Part shown: positions 22,394 through 24,676 of the stretch, in pieces
Numbering within the stretch: position 1 is the stretch's first letter
How the letters are laid out: the number at the start of each line of letters is the position of its first letter
Assembly: GCA_001655205.1 (NCBI GenBank)
Contig: LPNZ01009280.1
Coordinates: 1 to 24,676 of the forward strand
Reading direction: 5' to 3'
DNA length: 24,676 bases
Source: Lenisia limosa
Taxonomy: Eukaryota; Breviatea
Program-made: the position numbers and the translations under genes
Notes under the pieces: generated by a model
Seen by the model: only the letters and a program-made list of their open reading frames with translations
Databases searched by the model: none
What the model was told of the DNA's origin: nothing

Positions 22394-22839
22394 GGTTCCT
22401 AGAGAACAACCTACCTATTCAATACTAGTTAATCTGTATCCTCCTGGAATATATATTTATAGTTAATTTTTACTCTTCACAGCTTAATTAGCTAATTTAT
22501 TGATCCCAACAAGCCTGCCCAAACACAGAGCTCTGGGTTAATCCGGCCCGTGTTACTACCTGAATAGCTCGGGCCACGGGAAGCCACCCTGAACCCACTC
22601 TCCTTGGCGATGCTTGCGGCAACTCTATGTGTGAGACACCAGTGGGATCAGAGTGACGGGAAGTTAGCTATTTAACAAAAACATATTTATAAAAGAGGAT
22701 TTCCTGGGAATGATTTTTACCAAATAAGCGTATTTAATCCAGTTTCATTGGGTGATGGTGTTAAGTTTTTTTTTGTATTTTATAGAAGTAAAGAACTCAT
22801 AACCATCGGTAAATAAGAAGAGACCGTTCACAAAGGAAA
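22394..22839. promoter_or_regulatory. Bidirectional promoter region INTS4 / DNA ligase I
   Basis: 446 bp separate the two divergent start codons, so both promoters must lie here. TATAAAA at 22688-22694 faces the ligase gene, 146 bp before its ATG. A T-rich tract followed by TATAG at 22781-22785 could be the acceptor of a ligase 5'-UTR intron. No further element is claimed. Confidence 0.5.
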
Positions 22840-24676
22840 ATGGCGCCAATCAGTAAGAAGCGTGAGTCTCTTCTAACCCCTTTGACTCTGATTATTATAG
22901 CTGTTGGTGGTGCAAAGAAGCAGCCAACATTGATGTAAGCTTTTTGTCTTTCCCCTGATGCGCTAATGATCTATTTCTTTTTATAACTTTTTCTGACATC
23001 ATCTTAGGGCTTTCTTAAAGCGTGGTCCACAAAACAAAGCAGTAAGCAAATGTTGCTTCATGTCTTATCTTCAATTATTACTGAGCAAATGCTTAAATAT
23101 ACATATGTCTGATTCATACCCTTTCCTCTTTGATGATTTAATCGCTCTACCGCTCAGGCTGAATCGCCGAAGAAGCAAGTCAAAACTGAGGAGGAGAAGA
23201 AGAATGAAATTTTAGACGAGAAGAAGGAAGAAAATGTGGAAGAGAAGAAGGAAGAGAAGAAGGTAGTAAAAGAAGAGAAGGCTGGAGAGCAATACAAGAA
23301 GAAACGGAGAATTGTTGAAGAAAGCGACAGTGATGATGATGCCCCATTTGAGAATGAAGAAAATAAAGAAGAAGAGAAGAAAGAGGAAGAGAAGGTAGAT
23401 GGGAAGAAGAAAGAAGAAGAAAAGGTGGTGGAGAAGAAGAAAGAAAAACAACCAGAAAAATCAAAGTTTGAAGTTACCCCAAAAAAGAAATCCTTGAAAA
23501 AAATGCCTGCAAAGAAAGAAACTGTGAAAAAAGAGAAAGTGAAGGTTGAAGAAAAGAAGGAAGAAAAGAAGGAAGTTAAAGAAGAAGCTGAGAAACCAGC
23601 CAAGCCAGCCGTATGTTAACTGGGATTGGTAGCATAGGACTCTTTTCCTCGTTTTTTTTATTTTATAGTCGTGGTTTGGTGTCAAGAAGAAGAAGCGTAA
23701 CTATCCTGACGTGTCATCCTATTCGAAAGTGGAGGGGGTTGCACATGGGACATAATAACAATTCTCATTTACAGGTTAAGACAAAAGGTGTCTGGTATTG
23801 ATACCGTTACTTTTTTTGACCATTCAGCCCGCTTATAAGTTTGATCCTATCAAAGATGCCCCCTGGAAAAAGGGAGACAAGTTGGCTGGTTTCAGAATGT
23901 GATACTTCACATACATACATGTACAGCATTATACGGATGTAAGATATAGAAACCAATGATGTCACATCCAGAGTGCCTTTTGTGGAGTTCTGCAGAGCAT
24001 TGGACGATGTTGAGGCCACAACAAAGCGCCTCATCAAACTCAACATCTTCAGCAACTTCCTCAGGTAGGTGCCAGCATTGTTTTCCAAAGTGCAATTTTT
24101 CTTTCATTATCCGTTGATCACACAGATCTGTCATTGCGCTGAGTCCGGAGCAGCTTGCCGTTTCCTTGCTTATGGCCTCCAACAAGGTGCCCGGGATGGA
24201 TGGCAAGGGGGCTTTGTTAGTTATGAAATACCGGTTCAATTTAGATTTTTGAATAATTATATAGTAAGTGCGGTTCTAAAATATGCAACCTTTGAATTAT
24301 TCGCAGTTACCAAAAACTTGATAGGTGTAACCACCTTAGCTCGGAGCTGAGTATGAGAACTTGGAAATGGGCTTCAGCCACCAGACAGTGCTACAAACCA
24401 TTGCTGAGCACAGCAGTTGGCTGGGGATAGGTCGTGCCCTTCATTGTTGGTTGTATCAACCATCAATGTGATTCACCTTGTTTGTAGTATGTAGAATATT
24501 ACAGGGAGTGCTGTGAGAGAGTCCATGCTGTTTTAAGCCTCAAATGTGAAAAACATAAGAGTGGAGATCTTGGATTCATAAACCCCTCTGCTTGAAGTCC
24601 TTATTCCGTAGACCGCAAATTGGGTGATGTCCGTGACGAGTACAAAGAATGCGGCGACTTGGGGCAAGTTGCTTTT
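22840..24676 (+). CDS. LIG1: DNA ligase I (ATP-dependent), N-terminal part, cut by window edge
   Basis: Replicative ligase that seals Okazaki-fragment nicks in the nucleus with PCNA. Exons: 22840-22861, 22901-22934, 23008-23041, 23158-23610, 23669-about 23728, 23828-23880, 23972-24064, 24126-24186, 24340-24415, 24612->24676; phases close except that the fifth exon's donor (23710 or 23728) is uncertain. Residues about 15-24 hold QPTLMAFLKR, a PCNA-interacting PIP box (Q-x-x-L-x-x-F), split by an intron. Then come about 150 residues rich in Lys/Glu with a VEESDSDDDAPF acidic patch, typical of the unstructured LIG1 linker. The DNA-binding domain follows: PAYKFDPIKDAPWKKGDK, FVEFCRALDDVEATTKRL, NFLRSVIALSPEQLA, LGAEYENLEMG, RKLGDVRDEYKECGDLG. 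The catalytic lysine domain lies beyond the edge. Confidence 0.95.

Noticed and set aside
23154-23603. Ser/Phe-rich minus-strand frames
   Set aside because: They are the antisense of the Lys/Glu-rich ligase linker, whose GAAGAA codons produce long open antisense frames.

Overview
The window is nuclear DNA of an intron-rich eukaryote, carried on a draft scaffold with six runs of N. Almost every coding exon is 35-150 bp with GT-AG borders, most introns are 40-300 bp, and there is no bacterial gene organisation. An Integrator subunit (INTS4, a family not found in ordinary fungi) beside a PIP-box DNA ligase I points to a protist, alga or other non-fungal lineage. I cannot place it further.

Layout, left to right. 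(1) <1-7212, minus strand: a long armadillo-repeat protein of at least 26 exons. Its C-terminus runs off the left edge and two N gaps cut into it. (2) 7213-10244: about 3 kb, AT-rich, without an intact gene but with traces of a decayed coding stretch. (3) 10245-11130, minus: a 7-exon, 167-residue four-helix membrane protein of the COPI-associated/TVP15 type. (4) 11798-13870, plus: a 13-exon, 337-residue protein made of two SnoaL-like (NTF2-fold) domains. It is divergent from the TVP15-like gene and convergent with the next one. (5) 14138-22393, minus: Integrator complex subunit 4, recognised from its HEAT repeats, a Gly-Ala-Phe...Gly-Leu-Glu-Asp block and its C-terminal tail. (6) 22840->24676, plus: the 5' half of DNA ligase I, divergent from INTS4 across a 446-bp shared promoter region. 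The right edge cuts it before the catalytic domain.

The genes look like unrelated housekeeping functions: snRNA/Pol II transcript processing, DNA replication and repair, Golgi trafficking. I saw no dedicated new system. The points most worth checking are: an INTS4 fragment bounded by gaps (15068-15478) whose coding strand is reversed, most simply an inverted contig; an INTS4 stop codon that is really part of a perfect 5' splice site; a very short (27 bp) intron; a hairpin MITE-like element with a second half-copy; poly-C tracts before 3' splice sites that coincide with assembly gaps; and several single-base frame breaks that look like sequence errors.

Exon models were built by eye from reading frame, phase and splice consensus. 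Lengths and phases were checked exon by exon, and places where the phase does not close are stated.
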